64,000 bases of DNA, taken from Bacteroidota bacterium. Its GTDB lineage: Bacteria; Bacteroidota; Bacteroidia; Bacteroidales; F082. The translations under genes were made by a program, and so were the position numbers. The stretch spans positions 1 to 64,000 of the forward strand of contig JAHJTC010000022.1 of NCBI GenBank assembly GCA_018830105.1, in the 5' to 3' direction. Below are positions 7,375 to 17,519 of this stretch, piece after piece (the stretch's first letter is position 1; every line of letters starts with the position of its first letter). The notes under the pieces were generated by a model. That model was not told where the DNA came from. It ran no database searches and worked only from the letters and a program-made list of their open reading frames with translations.

Positions 7375-9152
7375 GATTTACTCCTCTTTATGGGTATAAT
7401 GATTTCAATTTCAGTTCCTTTGTTTTGCTGCGACTGAAGCAGGAATGAGCCACCCAGCAGTTCGGCCCTTTCTTTCATATGCGTCAAACCATGACCGGAG
7501 TTTTTGATGTGTTTCGCGTCAAAGCCCCGGCCATTATCTTTTATTGTCAGTTTAATATTTTCATTATCAGCCATCAAAACAATATGTGCACTTTCGGCTC
7601 CGGAGTGTTTAATGATATTATTGATCGCTTCCTGGCATATCCGGTAAAGGTAATTCTCCGTTTTTTTGTCTGTTTCGGCCGCAAAATTTGTGTCGTTGAA
7701 GTCTATTTCAATTCCGCTGGCTTTCATGCTGTCGGAAGCAAGGTTGGCAATGGCTTCAGCTAGCCCGAATTCGCTGAGCACAGCCGGCATCAGATCCTTT
7801 GATATGGCGCGGATGTCGTTCAAAGCAGTAGAAAAAAGTTGCCGGATTTCTGTTGTGGTTTCTGTGGGAATAGTAGTGGCCGGCTTCAAAAGTTGATCCA
7901 CCTTAAGCTTGATGGCCAGGATGGACTGCCCCAGCGAATCATGAATTTCGCGCGACAGGCGCTGCCGCTCCATCTCCTGTCCGTCGATCATACTGCTCAA
8001 TCGCAACAGCTTTTCCTTCTCCAGCTTTTGGGCATTTTCTTTGAGTTCGAGGCTCATGCTATTGAAAGCCTTGATCAAATCACCAATTTCGTCGTCACGC
8101 TGAATTTGGACCTGACTACCATATTGCCCCCGGGTTATTTTTTCGGTTTCAGCTCGTAAGCTGCGAATGGGCGAAGTAATGATGGACGAAAGCAAAGCTG
8201 CCAATCCAAACACGAGAAGCGAAAGAATTACAGAGAGATAAAGGATATTGCTGCGCACATTATTGATCGGAATCATGGCTTCACGCTTGTCAATTTCGGT
8301 CAGCATAACCCAATCCAAGCCAGGAATTTCGACCGGGCAATAGGCACTTAATACGTCAATATTCCGGTAATCTTTAACCTGTCCTGTACCAGTATTGCCT
8401 TGCAACGCCAGTTCCACAGCCGTTGTTTCGACCCGTGTATTGAAAGCAGAATTGGCCTGAAAACGGGACGAGCTGCGCATCAGCTGATCGCGACCCACCA
8501 AATAACTTTCGCCGGTTTCGCCCAAACCATTGTGCATGTTGTTCTCGATCATAATGTGATTGATATTCGACACCGGAATATTCAATATCAAATAACACTC
8601 TGTATCGCTAATCTTTTGTGCCAGGAGAAAACCGGCGGTTTCTATTTGTGGGAACTCATGGTATTCCAAAATGCCCGGAAGGATGCTGTCATGATCCCTT
8701 AGCCAATTTCGCAGGTGGTCAACAGATTCGGGTCGGATAAATGCTGCTTCGCTTTTGGCCCTGTCGGTTTGAAAAACAAAACCATATCCGTCTTTATGCA
8801 AATAATAGGCATGGGAATAAATACCAAGTGCCTGAAGATAAGTTCCTGAATAATGGTTGAAAATGTTGCTGGCAGCTGTGCGCTCCGGATTTGAGTCATT
8901 CCTGATCAAACCGGCTATTTCCTTACTATCGTTAAGATGACTAATGTTGTTCAGGTCATTATAGCGCTGCTGAAAAAAGTTTTCGATTCTGTTTTTCTTC
9001 TCCATGCGCAGGGATATCAGCTGGTGAAAAGTTCGCTGCATCAAGGCCTCACGCGCTTTCACATATGAATAACTGCCAATTATTGCTATAATAAGCAATC
9101 CCATCAGCAGGAAATATAGGGTAAGCCGCTTTGTAATAGTTAAGCCGTGCAT
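7371..9152 (-). CDS. Membrane sensor histidine kinase (HisKA_3 type)
   Basis: A 593-residue sensor kinase. There is a membrane segment at about 12-32, a periplasmic Cache-like sensor region (about 35-305), a second membrane segment (about 308-330), a HAMP linker (SSIITSPIRSLRAETEKITR), and a coiled linker. The dimerisation/phospho-acceptor helix carries LSREIHDSLGQS (about 402-413) of the HisKA_3 class that pairs with NarL-type regulators. The HATPase domain ends the protein, with KDNGRGFD and HGLTHMKERAELLGG. It is translationally coupled to the regulator by a 4-base overlap. The ligand is unknown. Confidence 0.92.
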   Translation of the reverse strand: MHGLTITKRLTLYFLLMGLLIIAIIGSYSYVKAREALMQRTFHQLISLRMEKKNRIENFFQQRYNDLNNISHLNDSKEIAGLIRNDSNPERTAASNIFNHYSGTYLQALGIYSHAYYLHKDGYGFVFQTDRAKSEAAFIRPESVDHLRNWLRDHDSILPGILEYHEFPQIETAGFLLAQKISDTECYLILNIPVSNINHIMIENNMHNGLGETGESYLVGRDQLMRSSSRFQANSAFNTRVETTAVELALQGNTGTGQVKDYRNIDVLSAYCPVEIPGLDWVMLTEIDKREAMIPINNVRSNILYLSVILSLLVFGLAALLSSIITSPIRSLRAETEKITRGQYGSQVQIQRDDEIGDLIKAFNSMSLELKENAQKLEKEKLLRLSSMIDGQEMERQRLSREIHDSLGQSILAIKLKVDQLLKPATTIPTETTTEIRQLFSTALNDIRAISKDLMPAVLSEFGLAEAIANLASDSMKASGIEIDFNDTNFAAETDKKTENYLYRICQEAINNIIKHSGAESAHIVLMADNENIKLTIKDNGRGFDAKHIKNSGHGLTHMKERAELLGGSFLLQSQQNKGTEIEIIIPIKRSKS

Positions 9153-9168
9153 GCCGTGAAATTTTCTG

Positions 9169-9175
9169 CAAAGTA
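9169..9175 (-). promoter_or_regulatory. Possible short -7 box (TACTTTG) for the sensor-kinase operon
   Basis: TACTTTG on the reverse strand, 17 bases before the kinase ATG. It is one base shorter than TAnnTTTG. The same string precedes cysD and the repeat-protein gene. Confidence 0.3.
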
Positions 9176-9288
9176 GGATTTTTTGATGAATTTATTTCAG
9201 CTGGCTATCTCTATTTTTTAACACCTACACAGCCTTATCAGCCGATAAAAATAGAAAGTTTGAAAAATTCAATTTTATTGGTGCACGC

Positions 9289-11040
9289 TTAGTTCTCAAA
9301 AAACTTAATTCCCGGCACAGCTTCAATAAGCTTTTTGGTATAATCTGATTGCGGTTGTTGAAAAAGTGTATCTGCTTCGGCCAGCTCTTCCATGTGGCCG
9401 TCTTTCATCACCAGAATGCGGTCCGACATAAACCTGACTACACCCAGGTCGTGCGAGATAAAAATATAAGTAAGTCCCCTTTCGGCTTTAAGGCGATTGA
9501 GCAAATTAAGCACCTGCGCTTGCACAGACACATCGAGTGCCGACACCGATTCGTCGCAGATAATCAGCTCCGGCTCCACAGCCAGGGCGCGGGCAATGCT
9601 GATGCGCTGCCGTTGTCCGCCCGAAAACTCATGCGGATAGCGGTAGTAATGTTCAGCACCCAAACCTACCTCTTCAAGCAAAGTGATCACCTTTTCGCGC
9701 CGTTCTTTGGCTGAGCGAGCCAATCGGTGCACCAATATAGGCTCAGCAATAGCGTTGCCAATACTCATACGCGGGTTAAGCGAAGAATACGGATCCTGAA
9801 AGATGATCTGTATGTGTTTGCGCATCTTACGGAAACTTTGTTTATCCAATAGGTTTATTTGCTGACCTTTGAAAGTGATTTGACCTCCGTTTAATTCCTG
9901 CAGGCGCAACAGTGTCCGTCCTAATGTAGTTTTTCCACAGCCTGATTCGCCAACCAGCCCCAGCGTTTCGCCCGGAAAAACCTCAAAACTAACATTGTCA
10001 ACGGCCTTCACATGATCGTAAGTCCTGCCCAATAAGCCTTTGCGCAGCGGAAACCAGGCCTTTACCTGATCAACCGTTAAAATGGGTTGCTTCAAATACA
10101 TTTGCTCATGCAGCAATTTCCGTTCCTGATCGGAAAATTGGAGTTCCTGCTGAATCTGATTTGCTCCCCCTTCCCATCGACCTTCCATAAATTCGCGAAC
10201 CACAGGCAGGCGTTTTAATCGGATCTTCAGCGGTGGCCGGCAAGCCAAGAGTCCTTTGGTGTAGGGATGTTGTGGGTTTTCGAGCAGGTTTTTTACCGGA
10301 CCCTGTTCCACGATTTTACCCTGATGCATTACGGCAACATCATCGGCCAGTTCAGCAATCACGGCCAGGTCGTGGGTGATAAAAATCATACCCATGCCAT
10401 ATTGCTTTTGTAATGATTTGAGTAACAACAGTATATCCTTCTGAACGGTAACATCCAAAGCGGTAGTCGGTTCGTCGGCAATCAACAAATCCGGCTTGCA
10501 CGAAATCGCCATGGCAATCATCACACGCTGCTTTTGTCCGCCGCTAATCTGGTGAGGATAAGCCCGGTAAATGGCTTCGGGACGCGGCAGCTGCACCTGC
10601 TGAAACAAGCTCAGAACGCGTTCGCGGGCTTCATGCTTGCTCAGGTTTTCGTGCACCCGCAATGCTTCGGCTACCTGATCGCCGCAGCGAAACACCGGAT
10701 TGAGCGACGTCATAGGCTCCTGAAAAATCATGGCCATGTTTTTTCCTCTCAGATTCCGCATTTGCCGCTCTGAGAAATTCAAGAGCGACTGCCCGTTAAA
10801 AAGTATCTCATCGGCTTCAACACGGCTGTTCTGCTTATCAAGCAAACGCATCAGTGCCAGCGAACTCACTGATTTACCGCTACCTGACTCTCCCACAATG
10901 CCAAGGGTTTTTCCTTTATCAACCGAAAAATCAATGCCACAAACAGCCTGCTGCCATTTACCGTCAGAAAAAAAACTGATTTGTAAGCCTTTGACTTTAA
11001 GAAGCGAAAAGCCGGTACTCTGCGAAATAGATTCTTCCAT
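9289..11040 (-). CDS. Fused dipeptide/oligopeptide ABC transporter ATPase (DppD-DppF type)
   Basis: A 583-residue cytoplasmic protein with two complete ABC ATPase domains in tandem, like GsiA/YejF. Domain 1 has Walker A GESGSGKS (50-57), signature SGGQKQR and Walker B LLIADEPT. Domain 2 has Walker A GESGCGKT (about 365-372), signature SGGQRQR and [12 protein letters not shown]. After the first domain comes an oligopeptide-transporter C-terminal segment ([18 protein letters not shown]), characteristic of DppD/OppD. No permease or binding-protein genes are adjacent, so its membrane partners are encoded elsewhere. A 57-codon copy of its C-terminus survives at 4264. Confidence 0.93.
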   Translation of the reverse strand: MEESISQSTGFSLLKVKGLQISFFSDGKWQQAVCGIDFSVDKGKTLGIVGESGSGKSVSSLALMRLLDKQNSRVEADEILFNGQSLLNFSERQMRNLRGKNMAMIFQEPMTSLNPVFRCGDQVAEALRVHENLSKHEARERVLSLFQQVQLPRPEAIYRAYPHQISGGQKQRVMIAMAISCKPDLLIADEPTTALDVTVQKDILLLLKSLQKQYGMGMIFITHDLAVIAELADDVAVMHQGKIVEQGPVKNLLENPQHPYTKGLLACRPPLKIRLKRLPVVREFMEGRWEGGANQIQQELQFSDQERKLLHEQMYLKQPILTVDQVKAWFPLRKGLLGRTYDHVKAVDNVSFEVFPGETLGLVGESGCGKTTLGRTLLRLQELNGGQITFKGQQINLLDKQSFRKMRKHIQIIFQDPYSSLNPRMSIGNAIAEPILVHRLARSAKERREKVITLLEEVGLGAEHYYRYPHEFSGGQRQRISIARALAVEPELIICDESVSALDVSVQAQVLNLLNRLKAERGLTYIFISHDLGVVRFMSDRILVMKDGHMEELAEADTLFQQPQSDYTKKLIEAVPGIKFFEN

Positions 11041-11086
11041 AGAAAAGCAGCCTGATTGCCAATTAAAATTCCGAATTTGGAATAGC

Positions 11087-11115
11087 CAAAATTACGTTTA
11101 TTTTATTTATTTTTG
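11087..11115. promoter_or_regulatory. Divergent promoters for the ABC ATPase and comF
   Basis: In the 118-base space between the two start codons, TAATTTTG on the reverse strand (11087-11094) faces the ABC gene, and TATTTTTG on the forward strand (11108-11115) faces comF. Near-identical GGAA(T/C)AGCCAAAA strings follow or overlap both boxes (11080-11091 and 11115-11127). Confidence 0.5.
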
Positions 11116-11158
11116 GAACAGCCAAAAAATCAGCCATTTTAAAAAAACGTCCACAAAA

Positions 11159-11857
11159 ATGCGCTACACAGAAGTGTTTCATTCCATGCTATCGTTGCTT
11201 TATCCGGAGGTGTGCGCAGCTTGCGGCACAGGGCTGATGCGTAACGAAAAAACGGTATGTTTAAGCTGTCGGCATTTGCTTCCAAAAACAGGATATGAAG
11301 AACAACTTGACAATCCGCTCGCCCGCATTTTTTGGGGAAGAATTCATTTTGAAGCGGTTGCTGCCACCTTTTTCTTTAGTAAACAAGGCAAAATACAGCA
11401 CCTGGTGCATGAGCTCAAATACAAACGCAATCGGCATGCGGGAATTTTCCTGGGTGAGCAAATGGGAGAATGCTTTCAAAATGAACCGCTTTTCCAGCAG
11501 ATTGACTATTTGGTTCCTGTCCCGCTGCACCCCAAAAGACAGCACCAGCGCGGCTATAATCAAAGCGAGGTGATTGCACAGGGAATCAGAAACACTTTTC
11601 CGGTGCCAATAGCTGCCGATGTGCTCTATCGCGCTGTGGCCACCACCACCCAAACCAGAAAATCGCGCCAGGCCCGCTGGGAAAATGTGAAACACATCTT
11701 CGCCATAAAAAATGAAGAAAAACTTATCGGAAAGCATATTCTTTTGCTGGATGATGTAATCACAACAGGTTCTACGCTTGAAGCCTGCGGACAAGTGTTG
11801 AAACAAATTCCGGACATTAAAGTGAGCGTGGCTACTGCGGCTTGTGCGGTGAGTTGA
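11159..11857 (+). CDS. comF: ComF-family phosphoribosyltransferase-like protein
   Basis: A 232-residue ComF/GntX protein, linked in other bacteria to DNA uptake and transformation. An N-terminal zinc finger is formed by C19, C22, C34 and C37 (VCAACG, VCLSC). The C-terminal half is a phosphoribosyltransferase fold with the PRPP-binding loop LLLDDVITTGST (about 196-207). The middle has the family motif VPVPLHPKRQHQRGYNQSE. The ATG at 11159 starts the recognisable protein: the open frame further upstream runs antisense through the ABC gene and is not coding. Confidence 0.92.
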   Translation: MRYTEVFHSMLSLLYPEVCAACGTGLMRNEKTVCLSCRHLLPKTGYEEQLDNPLARIFWGRIHFEAVAATFFFSKQGKIQHLVHELKYKRNRHAGIFLGEQMGECFQNEPLFQQIDYLVPVPLHPKRQHQRGYNQSEVIAQGIRNTFPVPIAADVLYRAVATTTQTRKSRQARWENVKHIFAIKNEEKLIGKHILLLDDVITTGSTLEACGQVLKQIPDIKVSVATAACAVS

Positions 11858-12010
11858 GGGTGTGGTTAGGCTTGTATTTGTTACATAAATGGAAAATAGG
11901 GTATACAAATGGCAAACAGCCCTTCTGCCGGATTAGCGATTTGATCTCGTTCAGCTTCAATGTTACCTAAGATAATAACTATTTTTTCAATTCTCTCACA
12001 AAAAAAATAT

Positions 12011-12018
12011 TATCTTTG
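12011..12018 (+). promoter_or_regulatory. -7 promoter box for the GreA-like gene
   Basis: TATCTTTG fits TAnnTTTG and lies 29 bases before the ATG at 12048. A purine-rich ribosome-binding stretch, AGAAAGAG, follows just before the start. Confidence 0.5.
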
Positions 12019-12047
12019 AAAGGATCATAAATACCAATAGAAAGAGT

Positions 12048-12488
12048 ATGGATAAAATTAAATTGCATGAGGCCTGCCTGCAACAACAAAAAGAAGTCGT
12101 TGAAAATTTCGAAAGCCGGTTGAAAGTATTAAAAGCAGATGCAAATGCTAATAAACATTCTGCAAGTCAAACCGAAGAACGAATGGCTGGTAAGGTTGAC
12201 ATGTTAAGAAATTACGAGAAGGAGCTTACTTTTTCCCGAATGGAATTATCCAGTCTGCAATCAATAAATCCAACCATAGCTCATACAATAGTTGAGCAGG
12301 GAGCTGTTGTAATAACGAATAAGTTAAATTTTTATATTTCCATTTCCCTTGACAAAATAGAAATAGAGGGTGCAACCTTTATCGGGATTTCTGCAAAGGC
12401 TCCTATTTTTTCAGCAATGGAGAACAAAAGGAAAGGTGAACCATTTAAGTATAATGAAACAACCTACGCTATTCTTGAGATTTATTAA
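12048..12488 (+). CDS. GreA/GreB-like protein of Bacteroidota
   Basis: A 146-residue protein with an N-terminal coiled-coil region (about 5-85) followed by a small beta domain (about 90-146). The C-terminal strands (GAVVITNKLNFYISISLDKI, then FIGISAKAPIFSAMENKRKG) resemble a Bacteroidota family related to transcript-cleavage factors GreA/GreB and sometimes mislabelled 3-oxoacyl-ACP synthase. The paired acidic residues at the coiled-coil tip that define active Gre factors could not be confirmed, so a role in transcription is inferred. It is transcribed alone. Confidence 0.6.
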   Translation: MDKIKLHEACLQQQKEVVENFESRLKVLKADANANKHSASQTEERMAGKVDMLRNYEKELTFSRMELSSLQSINPTIAHTIVEQGAVVITNKLNFYISISLDKIEIEGATFIGISAKAPIFSAMENKRKGEPFKYNETTYAILEIY

Positions 12489-12494
12489 GTAAAA

Positions 12495-12519
12495 CCACAG
12501 CAGTGGTGCAATGCTGTGG
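12495..12519 (+). terminator. Hairpin after the GreA-like gene
   Basis: CCACAGCA and TGCTGTGG form a perfect 8-base stem with a 9-base loop, 6 bases after the stop codon. A T-run follows only about 20 bases further on, so it is a weak intrinsic terminator candidate. Confidence 0.4.
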
Positions 12520-12632
12520 ACTAATCGAAGCGGACAATATTTTTTTTAAAAAAAAGTATTGCTACTGTAAAAAAGAAGGTGCCACCGGTTGATTTTCATT
12601 ACTTTCAATACCCATAAAACGCATGATTTTAC

Positions 12633-12640
12633 TATATTTG
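12633..12640 (+). promoter_or_regulatory. -7 promoter box for the aldehyde oxidoreductase gene
   Basis: TATATTTG matches TAnnTTTG and lies 34 bases before the ATG at 12675. Confidence 0.5.
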
Positions 12641-12674
12641 TCAGTAGATAATAGCTCGAAAAAAACATAATATC

Positions 12675-14564
12675 ATGCCAGAAAAAAGAACAGAAAACAT
12701 GCGGGTATTGATGATTGATGCCTCCAATGGATTTTATCGGATAAACAAGTATCCAATTGGAGCCTTCTATGGCCCTGTCGATCTGGGCATTCACCTTGCC
12801 TATAAACACAACAGCCTGAATGTGGGCGCAGGGCTGCTGGCAGGATCGGTTTTCCCGGGATCAAACAGACTTATTTTTACGGGTATTTCACCCTCATGGC
12901 ATGGGTTCTACATTTCTTCCATGGGCGGGGCAGCTTTGGTATTCGACAACCTGGGCATCAATATGTTCTCCATAATAGGGAAGGCCGATATGCCATCTAT
13001 TCTCTATCTCAACCGGAACCACGGAGAAGAAATTGAGGTGGAGCTGCATACTGTGCATCCCGAAACCTTATGGCAATCGGGCAAGGGAGGCGTTTACGGG
13101 GTGATGCAGCATGCCCTGGATCGCTTCTCTTCGCACTACGAGAAAGAACCCAGGGTGCTGGCTGTTGGACCGGCTGCCATGCATACTGACAACGGAGCGA
13201 TTGCATCAGCACCTGTTAAGAAAGGAGAGCTCACTGCCGTGGATTGTTGGGCCGGACGAGGAGGCTTCGGAACCAAACTCTTGCAGCAGCATGGCATAGT
13301 GGGCATCATATACGGGGGTACATGGGTAGATGAGGATTTCAGGGATCGTAAGGTAGCCGACCAATGGTTTCACGACAGGTATGAAAAAAAGATGGCGGCC
13401 AAAGACCTTGAGGTCACTACCAAATACAGGTTCGATCCGGTATTTAATACGGGAGGAACCTTCGGCGTAAACTTCGCTACACTGAATGAACGAATCATTG
13501 CTTTCAATTACCGGACGCTTTATATGACTAAAGAGGAGCGCCTGAACCTGCATAAACGCTTTGTTGTGGATCATTACCTCAAGCAGTTTAACGAGGAAAC
13601 CATCGAAAAGAAGCAGCAAAAAAACTGTGGAGAGCCCTGTGTGGCCGTTTGCAAGAAAATGAACGATGAATTTAAGAAAGACTACGAACCGTATCAGACA
13701 ATGGGACCACTGTGTGGGGTGTTCGATCAGCGTGCCGCCGAACTGCTCAACGGTAAAGCAGACGCTTATGGTTTCGATGCGATATCGGTAGGTGGGGTGC
13801 TGGCTTGGCTGATGGATTGCATGGCAGATGATTTGATCAAGCCACAGGAGCTGGGAGTGGAACAGAAACCTAAATTTTCACTGAAGGATTTTGATGTGGT
13901 GAAAGACTCCATGCACAATGCCAAAATTGGAGCGGCGCTGCTTGATGAAATGGTTAAGGTGGATGGCAAAATTGACCTTTCGCTTGGTGCCCGAAAGTTG
14001 GCTCGTCACTTGTCGCGCGAAAAAGGAGTTGGGGTCATTGATCGCTTCGTGCATGTCGGCTTTGCCCGGCAAGGGTGGATGGTACCCAATCAATACTGGA
14101 CACCCGGTGTACTTTCACCGATGGCCATCGCGGGAAAATATTATATGGTTTACGGCAAGGATTTTATCCCGCCGCGCGAACTGGGAAGGCAAAATGCGGA
14201 ACGCATGATCAGTGAGCTGATGTTGGACAACCTTGGATTCTGTCGTTTCCATCGTGCCTGGGCCGAAGAAATACTGCCGGATGTGATGGAGAAACTTTAT
14301 GGCCAGCGGGATGATTATCTGCAAAAGATTAGGCTTACAGCCACCCGGATCAATAGCCGCAATGCTTCTGTTTTCTGGGAAACGGAGCGCAATGTGGACT
14401 TCGTTTATCATTTCCTGAAGAAAAAAGCAGATGAAGACGGTGTAGTTAATGAGGAGCTAAATACGTGGATCGAGGCGTTTGAAAAGGATAAGTTTGAGGC
14501 GGGATTGAAATTCTGGTTCGAAATTCACAAGGGAATTCATGAGAGCCTTAGGGAGTTTCATTGA
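12675..14564 (+). CDS. Aldehyde:ferredoxin oxidoreductase-family tungsten/molybdenum enzyme
   Basis: A 629-residue member of the AOR family, which uses a bis-pterin tungsten or molybdenum centre and one [4Fe-4S] cluster to oxidise aldehydes or related substrates in the cytoplasm. The cluster ligands are visible as C318, C322 and C326 (NCGEPCVAVCKK) plus C523 (DNLGFCRFH). The N-terminal domain keeps family landmarks such as FTGISPSWHGFYISSMGG. The substrate cannot be told from sequence. No pterin or tungstate-uptake genes are nearby. Met at 12699 is an alternative start (MRVLMIDAS). The enzyme suggests an anaerobic lifestyle. Confidence 0.88.
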   Translation: MPEKRTENMRVLMIDASNGFYRINKYPIGAFYGPVDLGIHLAYKHNSLNVGAGLLAGSVFPGSNRLIFTGISPSWHGFYISSMGGAALVFDNLGINMFSIIGKADMPSILYLNRNHGEEIEVELHTVHPETLWQSGKGGVYGVMQHALDRFSSHYEKEPRVLAVGPAAMHTDNGAIASAPVKKGELTAVDCWAGRGGFGTKLLQQHGIVGIIYGGTWVDEDFRDRKVADQWFHDRYEKKMAAKDLEVTTKYRFDPVFNTGGTFGVNFATLNERIIAFNYRTLYMTKEERLNLHKRFVVDHYLKQFNEETIEKKQQKNCGEPCVAVCKKMNDEFKKDYEPYQTMGPLCGVFDQRAAELLNGKADAYGFDAISVGGVLAWLMDCMADDLIKPQELGVEQKPKFSLKDFDVVKDSMHNAKIGAALLDEMVKVDGKIDLSLGARKLARHLSREKGVGVIDRFVHVGFARQGWMVPNQYWTPGVLSPMAIAGKYYMVYGKDFIPPRELGRQNAERMISELMLDNLGFCRFHRAWAEEILPDVMEKLYGQRDDYLQKIRLTATRINSRNASVFWETERNVDFVYHFLKKKADEDGVVNEELNTWIEAFEKDKFEAGLKFWFEIHKGIHESLREFH

Positions 14565-14724
14565 TTTGAACCCTGCTTAGCGCATGCTATTTAATACGCG
14601 TAAGAAACATAGAGATAATTGAATATAAAGTTGCAGCAAGAACCGGAGGTTATTGTATTTCAGAGAAAATAAGTAGTAATAATGTGGCACGCACCCTAAC
14701 CGCGAGCCTAAATAACAGTAAAAC

Positions 14725-15252
14725 ATGAACACAATCCATCTTCAAATACTCGGAACCCTTATTCTGTTTTTATTGCTTTTCGCAGGCAATATGATTTTCA
14801 GAGCTGTGCTCAGGCGACTCGACAAACGGATTCATTTTGCGCTCCAACGCAAAAAGATCATTTATAAGATCGTACACCTTTTCATTTTTATCCTGGCAAT
14901 AGTAGGATTAATAGCTATTTGGGGCGTTGATCCACAGCAATTGTTTTTGTTCCTCACTTCCATACTTACTATATTAGCAATTGGTTTTGTAGCACAATGG
15001 TCTATCCTTTCCAATATTACTGCCAGCCTGATCCTGTTTTTCAACCATCCGATTCATATTGGCGGTTGGATTAAGATCATGGATAAGGAGATGCCCATCG
15101 AAGGGATGGTCGAAAATATTACGCTGTTTTTTATGTATATCAGAACTACCGAAGGTGAACTGCTTTCTGTTCCCTGCAACCTTGTGCTGCAGAAAACTAT
15201 TGCGGCCAATGCCAAAGCACCTACAGCCGATCAAAACCAATCAGCGAATTAA
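14725..15252 (+). CDS. Short MscS-family mechanosensitive channel protein
   Basis: A 175-residue membrane protein with three hydrophobic segments (about 5-27, 44-66 and 72-108). The third continues into a pore helix/beta-domain transition, FVAQWSILSNITASLILFFN, then HPIHIGGWIKI, equivalent to the MscS QS.LSN....I...RPF.IGD signature. After a short beta domain it ends in a polar tail (APTADQNQSAN), so the large C-terminal cage of classical MscS is missing. It overlaps the 3' end of the convergent T9SS gene by 12 bases. Confidence 0.8.
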   Translation: MNTIHLQILGTLILFLLLFAGNMIFRAVLRRLDKRIHFALQRKKIIYKIVHLFIFILAIVGLIAIWGVDPQQLFLFLTSILTILAIGFVAQWSILSNITASLILFFNHPIHIGGWIKIMDKEMPIEGMVENITLFFMYIRTTEGELLSVPCNLVLQKTIAANAKAPTADQNQSAN

Positions 15253-17425
15253 AAATCTTCCCGTAGCAGAATTGTTCACTCCCTCAATAAGGAGCTGGTA
15301 CATTCCGGCAGGAAGATCAGCCGTTTTAAGTTGAAAAAGGGAAGTATTTTTGCCAACGGATCCCTGCAGCAAAACGCGTCCGTTCATATCAAACACCTTA
15401 TAGGTCTGATTTTCTGTCTGCGCTACTAGTCGGATATTCAAAAGCTGATCGGCCGGAACAGGGAATAAATCTAACGGCCATCAGTGTTTTTTGTTCTGCT
15501 ATTTGCGTGATTGTAGAAGGCAACATCCTGAAGTTTACAGGAATTACCGTCCTCGGATTCAGCACATCATTGCTATTAATTACTAACTGTGCTGTCATTA
15601 AGGTGTCTTCCATAATGGCATGCAGTTTCACAAAAAGGCTGTCATTATCCAATGGGTCAACAAAACCATAGGAAGGCTTTTGAAGGCTGATCCAGCCGGG
15701 TGCAGGAGTAGCAGCCAAATCAAATATTCTTAAACTATCAACATCTGTTTCCTCGTCGCTGTCGAGCGAAAAGAGTACAAGCTTATTTGCAATAAAATCA
15801 GGTGAAATATAAAGCGCTTTATGTTCGGTGGCAGAATCGGCTATCACAAAAGACGGTCCTGTTAAATCGCCTGTAAAAGGTTCTATTCTGGAGGCATAAG
15901 TATTGCCGGAAATTTCATCTTTGTGTGCTACCCACAAAAATGGCCCGCCCGGCGACCACTCATCCCATGCCAAGCCAGAAATATCATCCGGAAAAACATA
16001 TTGATTAATCAAATCTCCATCCTGGTTGATCTCGCGAAACAGCCCGTTAAGATATCCAAGATAAAAGTGATCTTTTTGAAGATCAACTGCCAGCGCACTA
16101 CTTAAACCTGAAGAAGGCTTGATAAAGAAATCAGTAACCGTATCTCCAACAGGGTCAAATTGCGTAATAACATATGTGCCGTCAAAATACAGGAATTGGC
16201 CGTCTGTTGTCATCGTCCTGAAAGGAGTAGGATAGTTAAGTATAACCTGCTCGCTGAGAACACTATCCAGATTGCTATTAATTTCATAAAGTTTTGCCTC
16301 ATCACCAGCAAGAGTTGAAAGGGCATAAAAATGATTATCAAGATAAGCTATCGCGGTGAAGCGGTCTGCTGAGGTTAGCGCAGAAAGAGAATATGAGTTC
16401 AACAATTGACCGGGCATATTTGCCGAATCTGGCATCCCTGGATATTCAAGTGTGGCATACCAATCCAGCCCGAAAGTATCGCTAAGATTACTTATCGTAA
16501 GCAATACTGAAGAAGAGTCGCCTGGTAGCAAATCGTTTTCAATAAATGGTGGTGTTACTAAAATCTCCGGACCTGGAACGCCAGTAGTTTCGGGCGCAAG
16601 ATCATATCCAACTACCCAATCAAGCTGATCATTATTTTGCTGATAACTTGTTCCATGCAATGCCGCAAAAACCACCTTACCTTCAATAATTTCGTCAGAC
16701 AATGTTGCTCCGAGAGAATAATCCGCAAAAAGCTCACCGCCCGGATGCATAATCACTCCTTCAAATGTAAGCCCTGTAAATTGCCCTGTTGCAGGATTTA
16801 TCTGATAGGCTACAGGCCGAACTTCATCAGGATAAACCCTGGTTGACCAAACCCAAAGATAAGGCCCTCCGGCTGTCCAGGTGTCCCAGGCCAGGCCTGT
16901 TGCACCCTGATCAATCAGAAAATTTATCGTATTAACAATTGTTCCATCACGATCTATTTCATAAATCAGCTGACCATCACCACTCACCCAAAAGTGATCA
17001 GATTCAGGATCATATGTCAAACCAGATTGATAATAGATCGGACCTGGAATTTTTACACCGGTTTCCTGCCCGTCGTCTAATGATAACTGTCTGATAGTAT
17101 CTACATCCGCAACATAAAGAAAACTGCCGTCATAGGCCAGCCCTTTCCAACCAGCAAAACCAAAAGGATACTCAAAATAATCCACAAGCGTATTTCCGTC
17201 AGAAGACACCTTGTAAAGCTTATGCCTGTAATTGTCATCCGGATCAAAACCCGTAATCCAAAAGTGATCTTCCGCAAACACTATACCTGCCAGTCCACGA
17301 TCCGGGGTAGGGGTTAGTACACCTGCGTTAAAACTAAATAGTGTATCTCCTATTGTTTGAGCCTGAGCAACCCAAACATTAAAAAACATTGACAGGAAAA
17401 AAATTGATTGTATAAATTTTGTCAT
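15241..17425 (-). pseudogene. Secreted T9SS-sorted propeller-like protein, frameshifted before its sorting domain
   Basis: An exported protein of about 727 residues if read through. The first frame (15398-17425) has a signal peptide (IFFLSMFFNVWVAQAQ), two propeller-like blocks with repeated TGLAWD.W..GGPYLWV motifs, and an Ig-like middle region (LLPGDSSSVLLTISNLSDTF). It ends in AVRFIPCSGRSAFEY, out of frame. The second frame (stop at 15241) encodes LFPVPADQLLNIRLV and then KVFDMNGRVLLQG to FLIR, a complete type IX sorting domain. Removing one T from AGATTTATTCC near 15467-15469 restores AVRLFPVPADQLLN. Without the tail the protein could not be surface-attached by T9SS. Real mutation or sequencing indel. 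Confidence 0.8.
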
Positions 17426-17519
17426 AATAGATGTCCTTTTAAATGATGACAGTTGAGTGCGTTTAAACCCTGCATTTCAAACAAAATACCTCTGAATAAG
17501 TTCGATAACTACTGCTTAT

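Noticed and set aside
10730-11158. Long upstream extension of the comF frame
   Set aside because: It is antisense to the start of the ABC ATPase; the ComF zinc finger begins right after ATG 11159 and a promoter lies within the extension.
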